Below are positions 34,290 through 42,317 of a stretch of DNA of 64,000 nt, piece after piece. Origin of the DNA: Geobacter sp. SVR (GTDB lineage Bacteria; Desulfobacterota; Desulfuromonadia; Geobacterales; Pseudopelobacteraceae); assembly GCF_016865365.1 (NCBI RefSeq), contig NZ_AP024469.1:2014501-2078500 (forward strand). Direction: 5' to 3'. Position 1 is the first letter of the stretch. Every line of letters starts with the position of its first letter. The notes beneath the pieces are model-generated. The model did no database searches and was not told the origin of the DNA. It worked only from the letters and a program-made list of their open reading frames with translations. The position numbers and the translations under genes are program-made.

Positions 34290-35357
34290 CTATTTGAATT
34301 TTTCCAGATATTTTCTGATGCCGCTCTCGAACGTTTCCTGGATCTCGTTTTTGATGTTCCCATGCAGGTAGTTCCGGAAATAGAGGACCGCCAATGCCAG
34401 CAGCACCAGCATCAGGAGGGCCGCGCCTATCATTTTCAGCGGCTTGATCCTGTTCTTTCCGCTGCCGTTTTCGGCCTGGACGGAGCCTTTTCGCTGCATG
34501 CGGATGCGCAGTGATTCGAGGTTCGAGATGTGACTGACGATGGCATCCCTGTCCCGCTCATCGATGAAGAGGAAGCTAACGGCCACATTGTAGTATTCCG
34601 CGTCCTTTCCGGCAAAATAGTTGCGGTTTTTGAAAACTACCCGCGCCACGCTTTGCATGATGCGTGGAGGACGGCCCGGAATGAACACCTCCAGGAAAAC
34701 CAGGTCCCCGATTTCGTAGGTGTCAGATGTGACGAACTTGAATCCCCCACCGCTGAGGTTTACGGCAGAGCCCATGACCTCGTTCCAGGAAGGATCTATC
34801 AGATCGAACTCCTCTGCCTCATGGGGGAGGAGGGGGGTAGGGGAGGCAGTCTCGGATGTCAGTGAACCTTCGGCGGTTCTCAGCAGCAGGTCGCGGCGCT
34901 TGTCCTTCAGTTCCTCCCTGCGCAGGTTTTCTTCGGCGAGCCGGTTCTGCTTCCTGGTGCGCCATTCCTTGAGAACCGCATCCGGATTCTGTTCTTTGGA
35001 TATCTCGATCTTGAAGGGCCAGAAAGCGTCTATCCGGTAGAACTCCCGCATTTCGTTCGAGTTCACATCCCCGGTGAGGCGCACCCATACGTTTCCCTCA
35101 CCTCCCGCCGATACGAAGACGCCGCTGCAGCGATATCCCTTCCCCTCCTTGCCGCAGCGTACCTCCAGAACCTTTCCGGTCTGCAGGTCGACATCGGCAG
35201 GCAAGACGTCGCGGGAGAGCTGGATTTGGAGCACATCTTCCTGGATTTCCTGGATAAGGGCCCAGTCGCGGAACAGTTCGCCGCTTTGCATGGGGATGCC
35301 GACCCCCACTTTTGTTCCGGCTGGAAAATATGTGGCGTATTGTTCGATATAACTCAT
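34290..35357 (-). CDS. PilZ-domain protein with C-terminal membrane anchor
   Basis: The 355-residue product has an N-terminal YcgR-N-like beta domain (residues 10-98). A PilZ domain with the c-di-GMP motifs follows: RxxxR is Arg104-Arg108 (REFYR), and the second motif is NLSGGG at 200-205, a variant of [D/N]xSxxG. A charged helical insert (about 125-185) separates the two motifs. One membrane segment lies near residues 305-325 (LKMIGAALLMLVLLALAVLYF) and a short helix ends the protein. It probably reads c-di-GMP at the inner membrane; the output is unknown. The start at 35357 has only a weak ribosome site. Confidence 0.82.
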   Translation of the reverse strand: MSYIEQYATYFPAGTKVGVGIPMQSGELFRDWALIQEIQEDVLQIQLSRDVLPADVDLQTGKVLEVRCGKEGKGYRCSGVFVSAGGEGNVWVRLTGDVNSNEMREFYRIDAFWPFKIEISKEQNPDAVLKEWRTRKQNRLAEENLRREELKDKRRDLLLRTAEGSLTSETASPTPLLPHEAEEFDLIDPSWNEVMGSAVNLSGGGFKFVTSDTYEIGDLVFLEVFIPGRPPRIMQSVARVVFKNRNYFAGKDAEYYNVAVSFLFIDERDRDAIVSHISNLESLRIRMQRKGSVQAENGSGKNRIKPLKMIGAALLMLVLLALAVLYFRNYLHGNIKNEIQETFESGIRKYLEKFK

Positions 35358-35413
35358 GGGTCAATTATCCGAAGCGGGGGCGGAACAAACGATGGCGGGA
35401 CATGCTGCCGGTA

Positions 35414-35605
35414 TCATGCAAGTGTCTTGTTGAGCGCATCGAGCAGGGCCTCGATGTTGATCTTGTGGACCCCCGCCCCATGTTCCAGCGGCTCCAGATC
35501 GGCGATCTGGCATTCATAGCAGTCCAGGTGATACTGCTTGAAAACCTGGAGGGTCTGAGGGTACTGCCTGATAATGTCGGCGACGAGCATGTCTCTTGTT
35601 ATCAT
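35414..35605 (-). CDS. DUF1858 (ScdA-N-like) small protein
   Basis: The 63-residue product starts MITRDMLVADIIRQYPQTLQVF and contains HLDCYECQIADLEPLEHGA with Cys29 and Cys32. This is the DUF1858 pattern found alone or at the N-terminus of ScdA/RIC iron-sulfur repair proteins. A role with metals, NO or Fe-S is a family-based guess. The ATG at 35605 has GCGAGG 5 bases upstream. It is the gene just upstream of the PilZ gene, 56 bp away, on the same strand. Confidence 0.78.
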   Translation of the reverse strand: MITRDMLVADIIRQYPQTLQVFKQYHLDCYECQIADLEPLEHGAGVHKINIEALLDALNKTLA

Positions 35606-35807
35606 GGCTACCTCGCTTGCAAGGGGCAGAGCCATCAGGCGTCCCTTGCTCATCCGTTTGCCGGTTCCTCATTGGAATCTTTACCATGGATAAATACTAT
35701 ACATTCTCTATTGACAAAGTGCAATCGGTACTGTTCAATTACGGTTTTAGCGGCTTCGACTCAGACAAGAACCAACGTCATTTTTCACATCAGCCCAGGA
35801 GGAATCA

Positions 35808-37112
35808 ATGAACCCATTGGCACAAGAACTGAATGACCTGCTCGCCCAGCATAATCCGCATGTACTGGAGATGCTGTCCGACCTCGGAAAGAACCTTTTC
35901 TTTCCCAAGGGGATCCTGACACAATCGGCCGAAGCCAAGGAAAAGGCCCACAAATACAACGCCACCATCGGCATCGCCACCGAGAAGGGCGGACCGATGT
36001 TTCTGCAGTGCATTCAGGACAAGCTGTCCGCCTTTGATCCCAAGGACATCTACCCCTATGCGCCGCCGGCCGGCAAGCCGGAACTGCGCGCCCTGTGGCG
36101 CGAGAAGATGCTGCGGGAAAATCCCAGCCAGAACGGCAAGCACTTCAGCAGCCCCATCGTCACCAACGCCCTGACCCACGGCCTCTCCATCGTTGGCGAC
36201 ATGTTCGTCGACAAGGGGGACCACCTGATCCTGCCTGACATGCTCTGGGGCAACTACAATCTGACCTTTGGCACCTGCAACGGCGCCATCGTCAAGAAGC
36301 ATCCGACCTTTACCGCCACCGGCGGTTACGATGTGGAGGCCTTCAAGGCTGAATTGAAGAATACTGCCGAGGAAAAGGGCAAGGCCATCGTCCTGCTCAA
36401 CTTCCCCAACAATCCCAGCGGCTACACCCCGACCGTGGCAGAAGGGGATGCCCTGGTAGCGGCCATCAAAGAGGTAGCCGAAGCCGGCTGCAACGTGGTC
36501 GCCATTTCCGACGACGCCTACTTCGGCCTGTTCTACGAGGACAGTCTGAAGGAGTCCCTGTTCGGCAAGCTGGCCAACATCCACCCGCGCGTCCTGGCAA
36601 TCAAACTGGATGGCGCCACCAAAGAGGAGTTCGTCTGGGGCTTCCGCACCGGCTTCATCACTTTTGCCGACGGCAACGAGTATGAGAACGCCCCGGTCAT
36701 CACCGCTCTCGAAAAGAAAGCCATGGGCATCATCCGCGCCAAGATTTCCAACTGCCCGCACCCCTCCCAGACCCTGGTCATCGAGGCGCTGCGCTCCCCC
36801 CAGTTCCTGGCCCAGAAGGAAGAGAAATTCCAGATCATGAAGGGGCGTGCCCTGAAGACCAAGCAGGTGCTGGACAGCGGCAGGTACGATTCGGCCTGGA
36901 CGTACTACCCTTTCAACTCCGGTTATTTCATGTGCCTGAAGCTCAAGAACGTGGATGCCGAAAAACTGCGCATCCATCTGCTGGACAAGTACGGGGTGGG
37001 CGCTATCTCCACCACTAAGACCGACCTGCGCATCGCCTTCTCCTGTATTGCCGAAGAGAACATCCAGGAGCTGTTCGATATCATCTACCAGGGAGTTCAG
37101 GACCTGACCTGA
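35808..37112 (+). CDS. PLP aminotransferase, class I/II
   Basis: The 434-residue fold-type I aminotransferase shows NFPNNPSGYTP for substrate and PLP phosphate contacts, SDDAYFGLFYE with the PLP Asp and Tyr, and the Schiff-base lysine region AIKLDGATKEEFVWGFRTGFITF. AGGAGGAATCA precedes the ATG. The long N-terminal part (DLGKNLFFPKGILTQSAEAK) is typical of a deltaproteobacterial group annotated only as class I/II aminotransferase; amino donor and acceptor are unknown. It is monocistronic: a palindromic element and a strong terminator follow. Confidence 0.88.
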   Translation: MNPLAQELNDLLAQHNPHVLEMLSDLGKNLFFPKGILTQSAEAKEKAHKYNATIGIATEKGGPMFLQCIQDKLSAFDPKDIYPYAPPAGKPELRALWREKMLRENPSQNGKHFSSPIVTNALTHGLSIVGDMFVDKGDHLILPDMLWGNYNLTFGTCNGAIVKKHPTFTATGGYDVEAFKAELKNTAEEKGKAIVLLNFPNNPSGYTPTVAEGDALVAAIKEVAEAGCNVVAISDDAYFGLFYEDSLKESLFGKLANIHPRVLAIKLDGATKEEFVWGFRTGFITFADGNEYENAPVITALEKKAMGIIRAKISNCPHPSQTLVIEALRSPQFLAQKEEKFQIMKGRALKTKQVLDSGRYDSAWTYYPFNSGYFMCLKLKNVDAEKLRIHLLDKYGVGAISTTKTDLRIAFSCIAEENIQELFDIIYQGVQDLT

Positions 37113-37117
37113 TCCCT

Positions 37118-37236
37118 GGTTGTTGAAAAACAGCCATCTCGCCGCGTCCTCGAAAGTCCCCGTGTGCGGCGTAGCGCTGCTACGCCTCCGTGGGGGCTTT
37201 CTGCGGGTGCGACGATCTGACTATTTTTGAACAACC
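37118..37236. repeat. 119-bp palindromic element with ~30-bp inverted ends
   Basis: The left end GGTTGTTGAAAAACAGCC and the reverse of the right end GGTTGTTCAAAAATAGTC match over about 30 bp with a few differences. The centre is the perfect palindrome GGCGTAGC-GCT-GCTACGCC (about 37167-37185). No coding. It lies directly after the aminotransferase stop and looks like a non-autonomous mobile or REP-like unit. Confidence 0.7.
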
Positions 37237-37252
37237 TGAGTTTTTCAAGACG

Positions 37253-37288
37253 AAAAAAGGGTCCGCACTTCAGTGCAGGCCCTTTTTT
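37253..37288. terminator. Bidirectional terminator between aminotransferase and coaD
   Basis: AAAAAAGGG and CCCTTTTTT flank an imperfect stem containing CCGCACT/AGTGC. It has A- and T-runs on both sides and serves two convergent genes. Confidence 0.85.
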
Positions 37289-37368
37289 CATGCAAGAAAC
37301 AAAGCATCCAGAATCCTGTCTATATTTCTGTTTCTCTGTGTCTCCGTGGCAGAAGTGTTTTTTTTAGG

Positions 37369-37854
37369 TCAATCCAGCCTGTATTTCAGCCTGAGAGCCT
37401 TCTTCACCTCCGGTGGAACGAACCCGTCGATATTGCCGTTGAGGGAGCAGACCTCCTTCACGATGGACGACGACAGGTAGCCGTACTGGAGAGAGGTCAT
37501 CATGAACAGCGTCTCAACCCCCTTGCCGATGCTGCTGTTCATCTGGGATATCTGGTACTCGTATTCAAAATCGGAAATTGCCCTGAGCCCTCTGATGATG
37601 ACACTGGCCTCGCTGGCGGCGACGTAGTCTATCAGAAGGCCGGTAAAGGTGTCGACGGTCACACGGCTCTCGTCTTTCAGCACTTCGCGGATCAGGTCCA
37701 CCCGCTCGTCAAAGGTGAACAGGGCATTTTTCTGCGAGTTGCAGGCCACTGCCACGATGACGTGATCAAATACCTTCAATCCCCGCTTGATGATATCCAG
37801 GTGACCGTAGGTAATCGGATCGAACGATCCGGGATAGACGGCAATCTTTTTCAT
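37369..37854 (-). CDS. coaD: Phosphopantetheine adenylyltransferase
   Basis: The 161-residue enzyme makes dephospho-CoA from 4'-phosphopantetheine and ATP. The N-terminal nucleotidyltransferase motif is YPGSFDPITYGHLDII, with the HxGH-type TYGH. RGLRAISDFEYEYQISQMN and the late LSSSIVKEV (variant of ISSTxVR) match the family. The ATG at 37854 has GGAGGG 4 bases upstream and overlaps the rsmD stop by 4 bases (ATGA). The rsmD-coaD pair is a common operon. Confidence 0.96.
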   Translation of the reverse strand: MKKIAVYPGSFDPITYGHLDIIKRGLKVFDHVIVAVACNSQKNALFTFDERVDLIREVLKDESRVTVDTFTGLLIDYVAASEASVIIRGLRAISDFEYEYQISQMNSSIGKGVETLFMMTSLQYGYLSSSIVKEVCSLNGNIDGFVPPEVKKALRLKYRLD

Positions 37855-38414
37855 GCACCCTCCCATGTGAACATCTCCAGTGCGGTATCGCCGTACACCC
37901 GGCGGTCGATCTTCATCAGTCCGCCTATGCGCTCCGGCATGATGGTGCGGGCTGCACACTCGGCCACCAGCAGACCCTCTTCAGCCAGCAGTGACAGGTC
38001 GGACAGCATGGCGGGCACCATGGCATAAAGTTCCGAGGCATAGGGGGGGTCGAAAAATACCAGGTCAAAGCTGCTGGCGCGCCCGGCCAGCAGGCGCAGC
38101 GCTTTAAGCGCCTCCACTTCCATTACACTGGCCTGCTCCGCGTACCGCACCGCTGCCAGATTCCGCTTCAAGCTGGTCAACGCTTGCCGGTTGTTTTCGA
38201 TGAAGCAGCAGGAACCGGCCCCGCGGCTGAGGGCCTCGATGCCCAGGCCCCCGGTCCCGGCGCAGATGTCCAGCACCCTGGCATCCTTGATGTCACGCCG
38301 GCTCAGAATGATGCTGAACAGCGCTTCCCTGACACGGTCGGCCGTGGGGCGCGTATGCATGCCGCGCGGCGCCTCCAGCCGGACACCGCGTGCGTTTCCC
38401 GCTATGACACGCAT
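37851..38414 (-). CDS. rsmD: 16S rRNA (guanine-966-N2) methyltransferase
   Basis: The 187-residue RsmD starts at ATG 38414 with MRVIAGNARGVRLEAPRGMHTRPT, the family N-terminus. It continues with VLDICAGTGGLGIEALSRGA (motif I) and the N6/N2-methyltransferase motif DPPY in LVFFDPPYAS. It methylates G966 of 16S rRNA. An open frame extends far upstream through a tRNA gene into a recombinase remnant with no stop; that extension is not part of rsmD because the known N-terminus is complete at 38414. It is coupled to coaD. Confidence 0.94.
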   Translation of the reverse strand: MRVIAGNARGVRLEAPRGMHTRPTADRVREALFSIILSRRDIKDARVLDICAGTGGLGIEALSRGAGSCCFIENNRQALTSLKRNLAAVRYAEQASVMEVEALKALRLLAGRASSFDLVFFDPPYASELYAMVPAMLSDLSLLAEEGLLVAECAARTIMPERIGGLMKIDRRVYGDTALEMFTWEGA

Positions 38415-38725
38415 GAGTGTTCCGATCCTCCCTCTGCAATCAGCGCAAGCTACCTTAAAAAGGACATCCGCGTCAAGCTGGAAGGCGCAGGGATGTACCG
38501 GAGCGCCTGCCGGTTGGCAGCCGTCTTGGGCCACGGTGGTGACAAATCGTTTACGCATGGTACGTATATATTCGAATAAAGGAAGCAAGCAGGACGAACC
38601 GAGCGTCATGCCGTGGCTCGATTGATCTCCGGTCCGGGTTTCAAAGGATTGTCTTTCCTGATGAAAAGGTGCTAGTATGCAGCCGTGACCATTGTCACGG
38701 TCGTCTTTGCCAATGATTGCGACAA
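38415..38725. other. Non-coding spacer between rsmD and tRNA-Arg
   Basis: In this 311-bp gap I see no gene with a ribosome site. It holds the tRNA promoter at the right and presumably the rsmD promoter on the other strand. The minus strand stays open in the rsmD frame across the whole gap, which looks fortuitous. Confidence 0.55.
38649..38678 (+). promoter_or_regulatory. Promoter of tRNA-Arg
   Basis: TTGTCT (38649-38654), an 18-bp spacer and TAGTAT (38673-38678), 48 bp before the mature tRNA start. Confidence 0.55.
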
Positions 38726-38802
38726 GCGCCCGTAGCTCAGCTGGATAGAGTCCCTGGCTTCGAACCAGGTTGTCGGGAGTTCGAATCTCTCCGGGCGCGC
38801 CA
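38726..38802 (+). tRNA. tRNA-Arg (anticodon TCG)
   Basis: The 77-nt cloverleaf has acceptor GCGCCCG paired with CGGGCGC, discriminator G and encoded CCA (38800-38802). The anticodon stem CCTGG/CCAGG holds the loop CTTCGAA, giving anticodon TCG for CGA codons. GTTCGAATC is the T-loop. A serine recombinase remnant abuts its 3' end on the other strand, so the tRNA 3' end is the likely integration target. Confidence 0.96.
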
Positions 38803-39780
38803 AACTTCATTGAATCTAAGTACTCCATCCGGGTACTCAGATTTTTACTTTCCGCAGTAAACTGCACCGCTCCCACCAGCGAACTGTAACGTCCCCTGAT
38901 GGTCGCCTGATTCCCCTTCACCTCGATTTCCTTCACAAGAAGCTGTAAATACTCCTTCGAGAACGGTTTCTCCTTTTCCAGAAGCCGCCGACGCATGACG
39001 TCGGTGAACATGGCGATCTCAGTAGGAGCGATGCTGTCCACCAGCGCCCGGGGTGACTGCCGGTGCGCGGCAAGCTTGGCCGAGATATCGGTCCGCTGGC
39101 GCTTCAGTTCCGTGATCCTGTCTTTCACGTCTTCCTTTTCAACAGTGTTGTCGGCAATGGCCTCGATGAGATTGTCGAGCTTGAACTGGACGGCATCCAG
39201 TCGTTTGGCCAGTTCCTGATGATCGACGTCACCCTCCGCGGCGAGCCGCTGTTTCAGGTCCCGGAGCAGGGCCGCGACCCGTGCAGAGGTGAAGACCTTG
39301 TCGGCCAGGGCGTTGAGGATGAGTTGGTCGAGCTTGTGCATCGGCATCATTTTGCTCGTGCAGAGATCAAGCTGTTTTCTTGTCCGGGCCGTGCACCGGT
39401 AGTAGAGATAGGCGTTGCTCTTGCCGGTTGCCATTGTCATGGCTGCGCTGCACTCCCCGCAGCGGAGGAGGCCGGTCAGGAGGCGGGGTGATGAAAGCCT
39501 CCTCGGGTGGGATTTCTTCGGGCTGCGGCTTATACGCTTTTCCCGGACCAGTTTAAAGACCTCCTGCGAGACGATCGGCTCGACCGGAATCCTGACGATC
39601 TCTCTCTCCTATTTCTTCTGGCGGGATTTCCAGTGCTTCTGATTGAACATCTTTTGCCCCATGCACACGGGGTTGGCCAGAATCAGATAGACGGTCTGGA
39701 TGCTCCACATGCTGCCGCGGCGCCGCATGCCTTCCTCATTCAGCAGCAAAAACCGGAGATTTCCTGGCGCGGTTGCGCTG
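38803..39780 (-). pseudogene. Large serine recombinase remnant (C-terminal half, frameshifted)
   Basis: Translation of the minus strand gives the Recombinase domain (LLLNEEGMRRRGSMWSIQTVY, then LANPVCMGQKMFNQKHW) up to a TAG at 39609-39611. The protein then continues in another frame (REIVRIPVEPIVSQEVFKLV) into the zinc ribbon LLTGLLRCGECSAAMTMATG...YYRC...C and the coiled coil. The catalytic Ser N-terminal domain is absent; sequence character is lost before about 39780. The remaining frame runs without a stop through the complement of tRNA-Arg. This is the trace of an element that integrated at the tRNA. Confidence 0.85.
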
Positions 39781-39849
39781 TGAAACCTCCGGATATCCGG
39801 TTGGTTTGATCAAACTCTCGCCCACAAGGCAGGGGTTAATCTGTCAAAT

Positions 39850-39883
39850 AAAATCTATGCGACACAAAAATCTATGCGACACA
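39850..39883. repeat. 17-bp direct repeat
   Basis: AAATCTATGCGACACAA occurs twice back to back (about 39850-39883) in the 170-bp gap between the recombinase remnant and an MFS gene. It may be a duplication scar at the edge of the decayed element; nothing else is seen in this gap. Confidence 0.5.
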
Positions 39884-39954
39884 ACGCCTCAAGAGTGTAT
39901 TCAGGAATGCGGCCGTATTGGAAATACAAATAGGAATCGGCACACTCTCTCCTT

Positions 39955-41202
39955 TCAGACTGATGCCGGAACGACTTCTTCATCTGGAGAGGCCGGGCCG
40001 GGAATCTTTTGCAGGGCCGCCGCTTGGGCCGCGAAAATTGCCAGCCCCACGGCCAGAGTTGCGCCGGCTACGAAAAACACGGAACGGACGCCCCATTGTT
40101 CGGCGACTATTCCCAGAATCCAGGGGGCAATACATCCCCCCAGGGCCGAGGCCATGGCATACACGCCGCCTGCCGCTCCCCGGTTGACCGCGGTCGTATG
40201 GTTGGCCACATAGGTCAGGCCGGCAACCATGAATCCCCCGTAGGCAAGCCCTTCCAGCGCCAGACAGGCGGCCATCACGCCGGGCCTGGTGGTGGTGCCG
40301 ATGCCGAAAACGGCCACATCTATGAAAAACAGCGCAACAACCATGACGGACATGCTGCCCGCCCGGCGCACCAGCAGGCTGTTGGCAAGCCGACCTGCCG
40401 CCGACACGAGAGATCTAGTGACGAACATCGAGCCGATGGCGGCCTGGGTCAGGAGAAGTTCCTTGCCATAGAGCGGGACAAAGGTGGACAGGATGCCGGT
40501 GAACGTCATGCCCAGCAACAGGTTGCCGAACGCCACCAGCCGCAGGTCCGGCCGCCCGAGCATGAGCCGTGCTCCGGACAACAGGCTGCCGCTGCCGAAC
40601 CGCCGGACCTGCGGCCTTTCGCGGTGACAGGCACGGGCCGGCACCAGGTATGCGCAGCCGATCAGCGCCACGCAGAAATAGGCAACGCCATACCCGTAGC
40701 GGTCCCCCAGCAGCCCGCCCAGATACGGTCCCAGGCCGAAACCGAGCGCCATGGCGGAACTGTTCAGGCCAAAGGCCAGTGAACGCTGCGCCGGCGTGGT
40801 AATGTCCCCCATGTGGGCATGGCCGAGTTGAAAGACGATGGTAACCGCCAGGCCGTTGATAACGGGACAGAGCGGCAGCAGCCAGAGGCTGGGGCCCCAT
40901 GCCATGGCAAACATGTTGAGTGTAATGGCCGCCACGCCGGTGATGATGAACCCGGAGCGGCCCAGGCGGTCCGACAGCACGCCGAACGGGATGGCAACGG
41001 CCAACTGGACCAGAGCGGCAACCGTCGTGACGGCGCCGATGACCGGCAGGCTCATGCCGGCCTCGCGGGCATAGATCGGGAATGACGCCACGAAAAAGCC
41101 GCAGACCATGTCGGCCAGGAATATGACCAGGCACAGGGCGATTACCCGTCCGTCAAGATCTCGCAATGCAGCGATGAAATGTTTGATCACCCTGCCGACC
41201 AT
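39955..41202 (-). CDS. MFS transporter
   Basis: The 415-residue protein has about 12 membrane segments. The MFS loop 2-3 motif is GVLSDRLGRSGFIITG (about residues 74-89), and a matching half repeats after a short central loop (HRERPQVRRFG). It resembles drug or sugar exporters of the DHA1 type; cargo is unknown. GGGAG lies 8 bases before the ATG at 41202. It follows panE on the same strand by 15 bp and is probably co-transcribed with it. Confidence 0.82.
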   Translation of the reverse strand: MVGRVIKHFIAALRDLDGRVIALCLVIFLADMVCGFFVASFPIYAREAGMSLPVIGAVTTVAALVQLAVAIPFGVLSDRLGRSGFIITGVAAITLNMFAMAWGPSLWLLPLCPVINGLAVTIVFQLGHAHMGDITTPAQRSLAFGLNSSAMALGFGLGPYLGGLLGDRYGYGVAYFCVALIGCAYLVPARACHRERPQVRRFGSGSLLSGARLMLGRPDLRLVAFGNLLLGMTFTGILSTFVPLYGKELLLTQAAIGSMFVTRSLVSAAGRLANSLLVRRAGSMSVMVVALFFIDVAVFGIGTTTRPGVMAACLALEGLAYGGFMVAGLTYVANHTTAVNRGAAGGVYAMASALGGCIAPWILGIVAEQWGVRSVFFVAGATLAVGLAIFAAQAAALQKIPGPASPDEEVVPASV

Positions 41203-41217
41203 CGCCTGCTCTCCCTG

Positions 41218-42189
41218 TTATGCTGCTCCGGCTTCTGCCGGAGCAGCGCCAGCTGGTTCCCTGCCATGGTCCGGATTGGGCTCTCCTGCCGCCAGCAGGG
41301 CGTAGAGCATCTCCACCCGGACCATCCGGACACCGCGGCGCGCCGCATGCTCCAGAGGAATGCGGTAGATGGCATCCAACTCCAGAGGCCGGCCTTCGGC
41401 GCGGTCGATCATCATGCTGGGGCGGTAGTCGCTGGTATGTTTGATGGTGCGGGCTATGTTCTCGTCTATGAACGACTCCTCCGGTATCGGCTCGCTCAGC
41501 CCCTGGGCATTGGCGCCGGCAACGACCTCGGCCATCAGTTCGCGGACTAGGGAGAGCGTTTCCGGACAGGCGAGAAAGTATCCCGGCGTCTGGTTGGCCA
41601 AGGTGCAGAGGCCGTTGAAGGTGATGTTCCAGACCAGTTTCTCCCAGCGGACCCGGCGTAGATCCGCCACCGCCTCGCACGGGACCTGGGCGGCAATGAA
41701 GGTTTCCGCCAGCTTCGCGGCCCGCTCCGTAACACCGCCGGTAAACTCCCCGAGGCGGATCGAGCCGAGGGCCTTGTGGTGCACAACGCCCGGTTCGCCG
41801 CGGTTGGAGCCGATAATTGCCACGCCCCCCAGTACCCGCTGTGCTCCGAACGCCTCAGCCAATACCTCTTCGTTGCCGAGCCCGTTCTGGATCGTCAGCA
41901 GGGCGGTGTCCTCACCCAGAAGCGGACGCACCAGGTCAGGGAGTACGCCGTTGTCGAAGGTCTTCAACGCCACCAATACCAAGTCCACGGGTCCCATGTC
42001 CGCAGGATCGCAGTATCCCTTGACCTCTGCCAGATGAAAATCCCCGCTGGGCGAGGTGACGGTCAGCCCTTTTTCCCTGATGGCCTCGTAGTCCCGCCGT
42101 AGCAGGAACCTGACGTCGTGGCCGGCCCGCTGGAGCCTGGCGCCGAAATAGAGCCCCACCGCACCGGCGCCGATAACTGCTATGTTCAT
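41218..42189 (-). CDS. panE: 2-dehydropantoate 2-reductase family (ApbA/PanE)
   Basis: The 323-residue NADPH enzyme begins MNIAVIGAGAVGLYFGARLQ, with the GxGxxG of the family. LVALKTFDN, LLTIQNGLGNEE (containing the Asn/Gly substrate loop), the catalytic lysine region VRWEKLVWNITFN and a C-terminal SMMIDRAEGRPLELDAI (the PS/T-S-M-x-D signature) all fit. True ketopantoate reduction would feed CoA synthesis, but many paralogues use other 2-oxo acids. The last 25 residues are Ala/Gly-rich. AAGGAG lies 11 bases upstream. The MFS gene follows. Confidence 0.87.
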   Translation of the reverse strand: MNIAVIGAGAVGLYFGARLQRAGHDVRFLLRRDYEAIREKGLTVTSPSGDFHLAEVKGYCDPADMGPVDLVLVALKTFDNGVLPDLVRPLLGEDTALLTIQNGLGNEEVLAEAFGAQRVLGGVAIIGSNRGEPGVVHHKALGSIRLGEFTGGVTERAAKLAETFIAAQVPCEAVADLRRVRWEKLVWNITFNGLCTLANQTPGYFLACPETLSLVRELMAEVVAGANAQGLSEPIPEESFIDENIARTIKHTSDYRPSMMIDRAEGRPLELDAIYRIPLEHAARRGVRMVRVEMLYALLAAGEPNPDHGREPAGAAPAEAGAA

Positions 42190-42317
42190 GACAAACGTGC
42201 TCCTTCCTGTTCCGGATGGTGCCAGAAGATCATCATGCCGGCCCCCAGCTACCCATTATCTGTTCATGATGTCATCACCCTCCTGTCTTCGGAGGAAACG
42301 GTGAATCAAGTCAAGCG

